NCBI GenBank assembly: GCA_002898675.1
Contig: BEHW01000028.1
Span: forward strand, 1 to 21,107
DNA length: 21,107 nt
Source of the DNA: a bacterium HR20
GTDB taxonomy: Bacteria; Bacteroidota; Ignavibacteria; Kapaibacteriales; NICIL-2
Direction: 5' to 3'
Shown piece after piece: positions 13,401 through 19,924 of this stretch (the stretch's first letter is position 1; each line of letters starts with the position of its first letter). Under the pieces are notes generated by a model. The model did no database searches, was not told the DNA's origin, and saw only the letters and a list, made by a program, of their open reading frames with translations. The position numbers were made by a program, and so were the translations under genes.

Positions 13401-16028
13401 CCCAAAACCGCTGATCTCGCACCCCTCGATGACGTTGTTGTCGTTGGTCAATGTGTCCAACCCAAACGCGTTCACTCCGCCCTGCGACGGAACCACCGAC
13501 CGCAACACCACACCCGCCGCATAACTCGACGGCCCCTGCTGCAACTGCCGCACATCCGGCTCAAACGTAAAGTTCGGCGAAATGTACCGCACCACCGGCA
13601 AATCCGACGCATACGACGCCGACGACTGCGGCCAGTTCTCAATCAAACAGTTCCGCACCACAATGTTCGATGCGCCCGTCCCAAGGTAAAACACCGCACG
13701 GTGCGGCATCTGCTGCGGCGTGGCACTCCCTACGTCCAGCAAAAACCGCAACGACTTCTGATCACCGCCGTCAAACCGAATGTACGGCGTCGGGCTGGAG
13801 TAAAGCTGCGGGAAGCCCCGCTGCTGATTCATCACAGCGTTGGGGTTAAGCGGATCCATGTTCTGCGCGATGTAGATACCGACGCCGTTGGTGCTCTGCA
13901 AGCGAATCGAAACCGACCCGCGCGTCAAGCTCCGCATCAGCGATGGCTTGAACGTCACCGTGTTCGTCGCACTGACCCCCAAAATCTTCGAACTCAAATC
14001 CAACGCCGGCGCAGGCGGACCGCTCAAACTCCCAACCGTGTACGACGCATCGGTCAACTCGAACGTCACCGGCCCCGTCACACCCAGCCGATAGAGCGCA
14101 TCCACCGCATCCTGAATCGTTGCAAAGTTCCGCGGGCTGCCAGCGTTCGCAGTGCCAATGGTGTACGTGCCCGATAGCCCGTCCCCCACGGTGAACGTCT
14201 GGCAGAGCGTGTTGTTCGTCGTGACCGGATCGCCCGGTGCACTGATCGTCACGCACACTCGGTGCAACCCCGTCTGCTGCGGCGTCCATGCATCGTAAAT
14301 CAATGTCGCCGTTGCTGGTGGTGTCGCAGGAATATCAGGCAGAATCTTGCTTGTCTGGAAGACTAAGTCCCAGCTGGAGCCATTCCACCGCTCAACTGTG
14401 ACCGTCGTCGGCACATCCGACTGATCGGCTGCGCCGTTATTCCGGAAACGAGCACCGACGTTGTATGGACGGCTGACGATAACATCATTGCTGCTCGAGG
14501 TTGGCTGCAGAATTGCGTTGGTTTCCAGCTCGGTGTCGTACTGGACGTCAAAGGTCCATGCAGTCTGCCCGGCTGGGAGCACGTAGGCAGTGACGTTGTT
14601 GTTCGTGTTCTGGTCAGTTGCATTGAGCAACTCCACCCACGCCTCGAACGTGTACGTACCGACCTGCAGCGTGTTGAAGTAGGGGAAGTTCGCAGTGTAC
14701 GTTTCACCAATGGCTAACCCCGGTGTTTGGTTGTAGACAACCGTATCCGGCCCTCGAACGATGGTGCCCTGGTACCGAATCACCGAAATGACCCGGAAGT
14801 TGATTGCGTTATTCAAGCCAATGTTCTGCACCTGAACTGCAACAGGGATGTTGACACCCCGCAAATACTTGTAGGGACTCAGCCGCGGCGCAACAATCTG
14901 CCGCAAGGCAATGTCGTTATTGAATGCGATGATGAAGCGCTTCGCCCAAGTCTGGTTGAAACCAACCGCAGGTACTGAATACTGCACCTCCAATTGGTAT
15001 TCCCCGCCTGTTGCTTGAGTGGTGTAGAGCGTTCCATTCCCAATCGTCTGCCCCGTCGGTGCACCGAGTGGACCCTTCGAGAAGTCAATCGTTTTGGTGA
15101 CGACGCCACTGCCGGTGTTGACGACGATAACCGTGTCATTGGGATTTGCGCTCGCCAGTCCTTGATAGACGACCGTCTGCGATGGAAGCGGCCCGCGAAT
15201 CTTGTACGTAAACTGCGATGGGTTCGTCCCCATCCGACGGAAGGTAATCGAGGGCTTCGGGAACTGGCTGCTCGTCCCATCGTAGTTGCCCGTCGTCACC
15301 AACACACGTCGCGGATCAACATCATCCGGGAAAGAGCTTTCAATCCCTGCTGCGATCCACAGCTTGGTGACGGGGCAATACGAGGTGTACCAATAGCCAT
15401 ACGTTTGTGAAAGACCACACGTACCCGAGCAGATGCTGCCATTAGTGCAACCGTAGTATCCATAGTAATCAAAGTCCCACCGAGCTCGCTGCGTACCTGA
15501 GGAACTGAACCCATAGAAGTAGGGATATGCACCACCAAAGGAGTTCTGGTCAGCATTTTGATGGCAGATTTCAATGAGCAGATTGGAGGTCCCATCCCAA
15601 ACAAATGGATTGGTAAAGTCTGGGAAATCAACCCAAGTTCCTGCCGTCAAGTTCACGGTTGCTTGGAAGTTTGTCGGCCCATAGACTGTCGTCCACCCGG
15701 TATTGACCCAGCCTGCGGAGAGTGTTGTCAGATTTGTATTCTGCATCCTGATTGTGAAGTTCTCCGCTGTCCGTGCAGTGGTACCATTGTACCACGTGTA
15801 AGTCTGCAGGGCCATCTTCATGATCAGCCCGCCGAAGCCGCCTGCTTGCTGAATCTCGGAGGCAAGCAGGATGTATTGATAGCGATTGCTGGGGTAGTAT
15901 GGCATGTGTGGGTAGTAGTATGAGTACGTGTTCCCCGTTCCGATGATCACTTGGATTTGAGCATAGCTGGGGAGCACACCGCTGCAGCAGAGAAGCACTG
16001 CTGCCAACGCAAACGCAACGCGTTTCAT
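10458..16028 (-). CDS. Large T9SS-secreted beta-helix protein with CARDB-like domains
   Basis: This is a 1856-residue extracellular protein. The ATG at 16028 is preceded by GGAGG at four bases and starts a signal peptide (1-23, VAFALAAVLLCCSGVLPSYA); upstream codons are open but lack features. Residues 25-230 are a Tyr-rich N-terminal domain with a Cys cluster (194, 200, 204, 218). CARDB-like domains lie at about 375-485, 520-612 and 1300-1412. A right-handed beta-helix spans about 635-1130 (NIVVRNCLIE, NVIEGCEISGFGYGV, TMIEGNRVLN), with the frequent end motif YSIGADEF at 1256-1263. Residues 1413-1670 resemble a degenerate class I glutamine-amidotransferase-like fold (LTRQEQEDLRAFVSAG, LVLSSQEI). 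A fibronectin III-like domain (about 1685-1770) and a T9SS type A domain (about 1780-1856, VVDLLGRVV, LPAGVYTVVV) finish it. Ligand and activity are unknown. Codon usage changes abruptly at about residues 575-640. Confidence 0.92.
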   Translation of the reverse strand: MKRVAFALAAVLLCCSGVLPSYAQIQVIIGTGNTYSYYYPHMPYYPSNRYQYILLASEIQQAGGFGGLIMKMALQTYTWYNGTTARTAENFTIRMQNTNLTTLSAGWVNTGWTTVYGPTNFQATVNLTAGTWVDFPDFTNPFVWDGTSNLLIEICHQNADQNSFGGAYPYFYGFSSSGTQRARWDFDYYGYYGCTNGSICSGTCGLSQTYGYWYTSYCPVTKLWIAAGIESSFPDDVDPRRVLVTTGNYDGTSSQFPKPSITFRRMGTNPSQFTYKIRGPLPSQTVVYQGLASANPNDTVIVVNTGSGVVTKTIDFSKGPLGAPTGQTIGNGTLYTTQATGGEYQLEVQYSVPAVGFNQTWAKRFIIAFNNDIALRQIVAPRLSPYKYLRGVNIPVAVQVQNIGLNNAINFRVISVIRYQGTIVRGPDTVVYNQTPGLAIGETYTANFPYFNTLQVGTYTFEAWVELLNATDQNTNNNVTAYVLPAGQTAWTFDVQYDTELETNAILQPTSSSNDVIVSRPYNVGARFRNNGAADQSDVPTTVTVERWNGSSWDLVFQTSKILPDIPATPPATATLIYDAWTPQQTGLHRVCVTISAPGDPVTTNNTLCQTFTVGDGLSGTYTIGTANAGSPRNFATIQDAVDALYRLGVTGPVTFELTDASYTVGSLSGPPAPALDLSSKILGVSATNTVTFKPSLMRSLTRGSVSIRLQSTNGVGIYIAQNMDPLNPNAVMNQQRGFPQLYSSPTPYIRFDGGDQKSLRFLLDVGSATPQQMPHRAVFYLGTGASNIVVRNCLIENWPQSSASYASDLPVVRYISPNFTFEPDVRQLQQGPSSYAAGVVLRSVVPSQGGVNAFGLDTLTNDNNVIEGCEISGFGYGVVALGVGPLFYNDVSSQPNPRYQRYYSKGNVIRKNVVMSVGRAGVYCGYTENTMIEGNRVLNVGVGSTGVGGRDAAGIMVGGKARPGEQVYNNIGVVVQNNEVSHISSDVQVWGILVEQTQNVFVNPAGGTVTFPDVAEQTVVRGNIVWAISRTTAQAPAAGIHLTTRRSPNASGIVQFITPAAVNYLTRGDRVLNNTVIMSGDNVTGGGSIVGIGVQSSMAPEVINNAIAVTASAGAVDRSSGNTLACLLYQGVKPTGTTGLRSNTNAYWYPSGAVMGRFIEELRDPATGALVTIDAGSELDYGTLAQWKSWMKQDLSSVVGNFVGDYVQLNTTPPKLRVRTNPPPTGSILDRRGERLGSGEVDLDGDGRGVNGAKYSIGADEFQGNLYVNDLEALEILSPSVYRASVGTFSDAEYVMTQAPINVVVRMRNNGSATQSGVQVQGVVEMEQAPNVWVPVASQTKVVQNLPPGGQVDMTYDFNLNPQTYGDMGQAAPMPFGAMSRNVTPRYRVRFSAPIDENVSNNTVQKEYRFYLLRSPQRMLISAPTATADASNPATSTSDRVGRLNYDSLAAGFARLNLPVGTLDVFDRSGWEPRAVNYTMYKHLWWVEDQTKLTRQEQEDLRAFVSAGVATDKRNLVLSSQEIVKSGVFGAGDVLYDNFVKYVLRLTQSPQAWTPRSGGYNNYEVEGVALAQGIRERVLSTQHPLDPVAPMPSLVRVYSDAQTVGQAQVAYKYVTVDAGVTDNAMGVATARLNANVVALGVDWRHYGRLAPNTGLERIIRSVTEYVDRNGDVVLSAGFGDIGVVRYGDGTQARLWWETVSERGVSHFVVERRAAGQEEYRALTPTVVAAGESTEPRQYTYEDRVDRATSYEYRVGMVSRDGSIAWSRSVVLGGQADGFSVEVHPQPADGEVMVDIRGSGEYAVEVVDLLGRVVAASAQVQPFGYRLDVSGLPAGVYTVVVRQGEMLVRQPLTIVR

Positions 16029-16032
16029 AGGA

Positions 16033-16037
16033 CCTCC
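16033..16037 (-). promoter_or_regulatory. Strong Shine-Dalgarno of the 1856-residue T9SS cargo gene
   Basis: GGAGG lies four bases before the ATG at 16028, in the context CGGAGGTCCTATGAA. This differs by one base from the site of the left SBBP gene (CGGAGGTCGTATGAA). It fixes the start against the upstream in-frame ATG at 16142. Confidence 0.75.
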
Positions 16038-16144
16038 GATGAGAAGTTGTGAAACTAAGGGTGTATCGCTTCCAGGTACACAAGCGGCAATACGTGGCGG
16101 GAACGTACAGCGTGTTCCTCCTCCAGAGCCCCGCACTGCCAAAT

Positions 16145-16163
16145 TCGCTGCCTACGGCAGCGA
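16145..16163. promoter_or_regulatory. Palindrome TCGCTGCC-TAC-GGCAGCGA near the predicted start site
   Basis: A perfect 8-bp inverted repeat with a 3-base centre lies just downstream of the predicted -7 element for the 16028 gene, about at +1. It could be an operator or a leader hairpin. On the minus strand it is followed by ATTTGG, so it could also act as a weak terminator for the upstream BNR gene ending at 16270. Confidence 0.45.
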
Positions 16164-16165
16164 CG

Positions 16166-16197
16166 CTAACATACGAAAGTTTTTCGTAAGAACCAAA
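16166..16197 (-). promoter_or_regulatory. Candidate promoter of the 1856-residue T9SS cargo gene
   Basis: On the minus strand TTTG (16197-16194) and TATGTTAG (16173-16166; one mismatch to TAnnTTTG) are 20 bp apart, the usual Bacteroidota arrangement. Initiation near 16160 gives a leader of about 130 bases. The spacer is almost filled by the palindrome at 16172-16188. Confidence 0.5.
16172..16188. promoter_or_regulatory. Palindrome TACGAAA-GTT-TTTCGTA in the promoter spacer
   Basis: A perfect 7-bp inverted repeat with a 3-base centre sits between the -33 and -7 elements of the 16028 gene and touches the -7 element. Its position is that of a classical repressor operator. No regulator gene is in the window to pair it with. 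Confidence 0.45.
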
Positions 16198-16269
16198 TTT
16201 TTTCCGCGCGGCTGTTCCACCGGCAACAATGCAGAAAAATTTCGATTGTTTCACTTGCCGCCGAGAGCA

Positions 16270-19200
16270 TCAGCGCATGAGGAGAAAACGCTCGGCTGCG
16301 ACCACTCCGCCACTGCAGCGAAGGATTGCGGTGTAGCTCCCCGCGGGCAATGAAGTGCAGTCGAGCGTGAGCGTCCGGTCACTGCCTGTGGAGTATTCAG
16401 CAACGTGGGCAACGCGCCGGCCGAGCACGTCGAGCACCTCGACTTCAACCGCCGTTGCAGCCTCGCTGCCAAGCAGCAGGCGAAACGCAACGCGATCGCG
16501 CGCTGGGTTAGGTGTAACAAGAAGGTACGCCCGCGGCTCAAACCTACCTGGAACCTGGCTGAGCGGGTTCGAGGGTGTATCGAAACTGGCGATCTTGTAA
16601 ATGTTGCCTGCCAAATCGGTGATCCAATAGTTGCCATCGCGAGGGTCGTACTCGACGCCGCGGGCGTTGATCGTTCCCCCGCTCGAATTGACCAGCTCCA
16701 TGCGATCGAGCTCGCGGCTTGGATCGGCAGCATCGAGCCGCAGCAAGAACGCTGCTTGCAAGCCCCCTCCACCAGCAGTGAACTGTGTCCCAACCTGGTA
16801 GAGGTAGCGGCTGCCGTCGTAGGCCAAACAGCGCGGACCGTAGAATTCGCGGAAGGGATTATCGAGCGTCCGCTCGACTTGGAACGTCTGGGGATCGCAG
16901 ATCAGAATGCGCTGCGCGCCGTCGCGTTCGTTGAGAACGAGCTTCTCGCCCACCAGTTCAATCCCAAGACCGTAGGACGTCGCCGGGCTTGCGCTGCGAC
17001 GGAGAAGCGTGCCATTGGTGTCGAGCACGAGGATACGTGCGCCCGCTCCGTTGGACGTGTTGAGCAGGCGGTGCACGTAGAGAATTCCGCGCTGGCGATC
17101 AATCGTCAAGTCGGTACAGTTGACCGTATCGCCGGCGGGGAGCTTGATGGTTTTGCGGATCTGAAGCGTCGTTGCATCGAGCTTGTAGAGGTACGGCGTG
17201 TAGAAGCTCGTGGTCCACAATCCACCGTTGCCGTCGTAAGCCAAGCCATAGGCAACGTGCGGGATAGATACTGTGCTCTGCACTGAGCCGCGCTGGAATT
17301 CGAGGATTGTGAACGGATTGGAAACCACCGACACGAGAGGATTGCCAACCTCCGTTACGCGAATGCGAACCCGCTCAGAGGGGCGGTTTTCGACGATCCA
17401 CCGGAACGCCCCGCCGACGGCATTCGTTGCGAGGGTGGTCCAATACTGGCCGTCGGTGTAGGTGATTTCCAGCGTGACAGGCTCCTGGAATCCATGCCAG
17501 GAAAACACCATCGCGCTGGTGGCGGTGACAACCTCGCCGCCCAACGGCGAAGTAATCTCCGGTTCGGTGATGCGTTCGGCAGGAATTGCGCATTCCCACA
17601 TCGAGCGGCCGTGCGTCGCAACACGCACAACGTTCCGTTCGGGGAAAATTTGCAGATCGAGCACCGGCGCTCGCGGCAAGCCGCGCCCGAGTGGTGTCCA
17701 GGATTGCCCACCGTTGAACGTGATGAACACACCCGCATCGGTTCCTGCGACGATGACGTCTTCGTTGGTGGGATAGACATCAATTGCGTTGACCGGTACA
17801 TCAGGCAGTGTCGTGCTGATGTCCTGCCAGCTCCGGCCGCGATCAGTGGTTTTGAAGACGTGGCCAGTGCCGTAGCCCGAGTAGCAAATCCACGCAGTGT
17901 TCGGATCCGAAGGCGAGCAGATGATGTCGCGGACAAAGCGCAGCGGCAAACCGTTGAGGGTAACCTCGGTCCAATCAATGCCTCCGTTATCGGTGCGGAA
18001 GACGCGGCCGTTTTCCAGACCGACGTAGATGAGCGATTCATCCACCGGCGATGGGCCGATCGCGCTAATCTTCGCTTGCGGATCGAAGACGTCCGGCGAA
18101 CCTGCCTCCCAACGTGTTCCACCGACGTAGTTACGGTAAAGCTTGCTTCTGCCGTGATAGAGCGCACCGGTCGAGCGATCGAGCACCAGCGGCGACGCCC
18201 ACGCACCTTGGTCGTTAGCATCAATGCCAGCGGTAAACGAGCCCGTCTGCCCCGTCGAAAGGTTGCGCCACCACATGTCGCCGTAGTACACCTCGCCGTA
18301 GATTATCGCTGGGTTGAGGATGTTGACGACGGTGTAGAACCCATCGCCACCCCAGATGGATTGCCACGAGGTCTGCTGTTGGACGCTTCCGAGCGTGCCG
18401 TTGTCTTGCGTGCCGCCGTAGGTCTTCTGTTCGGCACTGCGGTCAATGTCCATCGCGTAGAACTGCGTCACCGCATAGCCGCTATTGATCGCTTGCCATT
18501 GCCCCAGCCCACCCCCGCTGGTCGTGCGGTACATGCCGCCATCGTTGGCAAGGTAGATTTCATTCGGATTGAGCGGATTGAACGCGCCGGCATGCTGGTC
18601 AACATGCACGTTGCCGCCACTGTACCCTTGGGTGACGTTCGTCCAACTCGACCCGCCGTTGGTTGTGCGCCACAGATCAATCCCACCGGCGAATGCGATG
18701 TCGGGATTGGTTGGGTGCACCATCACGAAGTTGTCGTAGGCACCCTGCCCGTTGAAAAAGCTGTTGTCGCCTTGATAAACGCGCTGCCAGGTATTGCCAC
18801 CGTCAGTGGACTTGTAGATGGCACCAACGGTATTAGTCGTCACCTGGCCGGTTGGGTCAGGACCTTCGATGAGCGCATAGAGAATCGCAGTGTTCGAGGG
18901 AGCGCACTGCACAGAGACGCGTCCGATTTGATCTGCCGGTGGCATACCGTTCGACGTCCGCGAAAAGGTTTCGCCACCATCGGTTGAACGCCAGACGCCA
19001 TTGCCCCAGACGCCGATCCAGAGCTTGCGTTCGTCGTTTGGATCAATCGTGATGTCGCTGATCGCAAAGCGATTCATCCGCTGCCAGCTTGCCCCAGCAT
19101 CGGTGGATTTGTAGAGCCCTGGTGCACTCCGCACCCCGCCTGCATAGATGAGATTCGAGTTTTTCGGATGGACGTACACTTTCGAAAACGCGCCGACGGT

Positions 19201-19773
19201 GGAAAGACCAATCCGCCGCCAGGTGCGGCCACCATCGGTGGATTTGTACATCCCAGTTCCCCAGGCATCCTGCATGTTCGAGGCAGGTGTGATTTCCCCA
19301 GTGCCCGCATAGAGCACATCGGGGTTGTTCGGATCAATTGCCAGTGCGCCCATGCTCAGCGAGACACCGTTGTCAAACAGTGGCTCCCACGACGCACCGC
19401 TGTTAGTCGTTCGCCAGATGCCACCACCAGCAGCGCCGACGTACACCACGCCCGATTGCGTTGGATGGTGCACGACCGTCCGCGTACGTCCGCCGATGTT
19501 ATCCGGTCCGATGAGCTTCCACTCGGGCTGTGCTGCAAGCGCTGCAGCTGCACCCTTGCGGTGGGCAAGGCGCTCGGCTTGTTCGATCGCGCGCTCATAC
19601 GCGCCCTCCGGGATACGGTCGAAAGGGAATGCTCGCTGCTTCCAGAACTCAACCTCCCGCGCAAATGGATCTTCCTGGCCCATTCCTTCGTTCGGAAGTA
19701 ATTGCGCTCCCGCAGCACTGCTGCAAATCAGGAGCATTGCAAGCGCAAGAGCACAGTGCAAAGCTCGGTGCAT
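16270..19773 (-). CDS. BNR-repeat beta-propeller protein with T9SS sorting domain
   Basis: The 1167-residue product starts at the ATG at 19773. The frame is open further back to 20208, but only this Met begins a signal peptide (1-23, ALHCALALAMLLICSSAAGA). After a short charged helical stretch (about 30-72, FWKQRAFPFDRIPEGAYERA) comes a sortilin/GH74-like propeller region with about ten BNR motifs of the form S.D.G..W, for example WRTTNSGASW, YKSTDGGRTW, WRSTDGGETF, YKSTDGGNTW, WRTTNGGSSW, FRTDNGGIDW, FKTTDRGRSW and FITFNGGQSW. A beta-sandwich follows (ITSPLGGEVVTATSAMVFSW), then a second propeller-like region (YGLAYDGNGGLW, GVEYDPRDGNYW). The last 90 residues are a T9SS type A domain (VTPNPARDRVAF, VLDVLGRRV, LPAGSYTAIL). 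It is extracellular. I see no proof of glycosidase activity, so a binding or structural role is equally possible. It lies in tandem with the next T9SS cargo gene, 241 bp apart. Confidence 0.93.
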   Translation of the reverse strand: MHRALHCALALAMLLICSSAAGAQLLPNEGMGQEDPFAREVEFWKQRAFPFDRIPEGAYERAIEQAERLAHRKGAAAALAAQPEWKLIGPDNIGGRTRTVVHHPTQSGVVYVGAAGGGIWRTTNSGASWEPLFDNGVSLSMGALAIDPNNPDVLYAGTGEITPASNMQDAWGTGMYKSTDGGRTWRRIGLSTVGAFSKVYVHPKNSNLIYAGGVRSAPGLYKSTDAGASWQRMNRFAISDITIDPNDERKLWIGVWGNGVWRSTDGGETFSRTSNGMPPADQIGRVSVQCAPSNTAILYALIEGPDPTGQVTTNTVGAIYKSTDGGNTWQRVYQGDNSFFNGQGAYDNFVMVHPTNPDIAFAGGIDLWRTTNGGSSWTNVTQGYSGGNVHVDQHAGAFNPLNPNEIYLANDGGMYRTTSGGGLGQWQAINSGYAVTQFYAMDIDRSAEQKTYGGTQDNGTLGSVQQQTSWQSIWGGDGFYTVVNILNPAIIYGEVYYGDMWWRNLSTGQTGSFTAGIDANDQGAWASPLVLDRSTGALYHGRSKLYRNYVGGTRWEAGSPDVFDPQAKISAIGPSPVDESLIYVGLENGRVFRTDNGGIDWTEVTLNGLPLRFVRDIICSPSDPNTAWICYSGYGTGHVFKTTDRGRSWQDISTTLPDVPVNAIDVYPTNEDVIVAGTDAGVFITFNGGQSWTPLGRGLPRAPVLDLQIFPERNVVRVATHGRSMWECAIPAERITEPEITSPLGGEVVTATSAMVFSWHGFQEPVTLEITYTDGQYWTTLATNAVGGAFRWIVENRPSERVRIRVTEVGNPLVSVVSNPFTILEFQRGSVQSTVSIPHVAYGLAYDGNGGLWTTSFYTPYLYKLDATTLQIRKTIKLPAGDTVNCTDLTIDRQRGILYVHRLLNTSNGAGARILVLDTNGTLLRRSASPATSYGLGIELVGEKLVLNERDGAQRILICDPQTFQVERTLDNPFREFYGPRCLAYDGSRYLYQVGTQFTAGGGGLQAAFLLRLDAADPSRELDRMELVNSSGGTINARGVEYDPRDGNYWITDLAGNIYKIASFDTPSNPLSQVPGRFEPRAYLLVTPNPARDRVAFRLLLGSEAATAVEVEVLDVLGRRVAHVAEYSTGSDRTLTLDCTSLPAGSYTAILRCSGGVVAAERFLLMR

Positions 19774-19803
19774 CGCTATCGTTCCATTTGTGAAGATTCG
19801 TCC

Positions 19804-19820
19804 TGCAGGCACTGCCTGCA
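19804..19820. promoter_or_regulatory. Palindrome TGCAGGCA-C-TGCCTGCA in the BNR gene leader
   Basis: Perfect 8-bp arms flank a single central base, starting about 30 bp upstream of the BNR gene ATG and just downstream of its predicted transcription start. It suits either a dimeric regulator site or a leader hairpin; the one-base centre makes a hairpin less likely because the loop would have to open the inner pairs. Confidence 0.45.
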
Positions 19821-19830
19821 AAGGCGGAAG

Positions 19831-19860
19831 TAAAAATACCACGCACTGACGTACAAACAA
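19831..19860 (-). promoter_or_regulatory. Candidate promoter of the BNR T9SS cargo gene
   Basis: On the minus strand TATTTTTA (19838-19831; one mismatch to TAnnTTTG) has TTG (19860-19858) 19 bp upstream. Initiation near 19824 gives a leader of about 50 bases containing the palindrome at 19804-19820. Confidence 0.45.
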
Positions 19861-19862
19861 TG

Positions 19863-19876
19863 GCTCGGTGCCGAGC
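19863..19876. promoter_or_regulatory. Palindrome GCTCGG-TG-CCGAGC between divergent promoters
   Basis: A perfect 6-bp inverted repeat with a 2-base centre lies immediately upstream of the comM -7 element and immediately behind the BNR gene promoter. One protein bound here could affect both divergent genes. Confidence 0.35.
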
Positions 19877-19883
19877 AAGCTCG

Positions 19884-19891
19884 TATTTTTC
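19884..19891 (+). promoter_or_regulatory. Candidate comM -7 element
   Basis: TATTTTTC lies 33 bp before the comM ATG, with predicted initiation near 19898 and a leader of about 27 bases. The -33 element is poor (ATG in place of TTG at 21 bp). The identical octamer lies upstream of rlmH. Confidence 0.35.
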
Positions 19892-19924
19892 GCAGCGAGT
19901 GGAAACCATCGGCAACGTGGGACG

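Noticed and set aside
12237..14177. A 646-codon open frame on the plus strand
   Set aside because: It is the exact codon-complementary frame of the beta-helix protein gene and stays open only because that gene avoids TTA, CTA and TCA codons. The product would be rich in Arg, His and Pro and has no domain. The frames at 10416-11357 and 11382-12173 are the same effect.
17494..18987. A 497-codon plus-strand frame
   Set aside because: It is codon-complementary to the BNR protein gene, whose signal peptide, repeats and sorting domain are unmistakable.
10458..19773. CRISPR array or tandem DNA repeat suggested by the recurring motifs of the large genes
   Set aside because: The repetition is at protein level (BNR, CARDB-like and beta-helix repeats), with no constant DNA repeat and spacer pattern.
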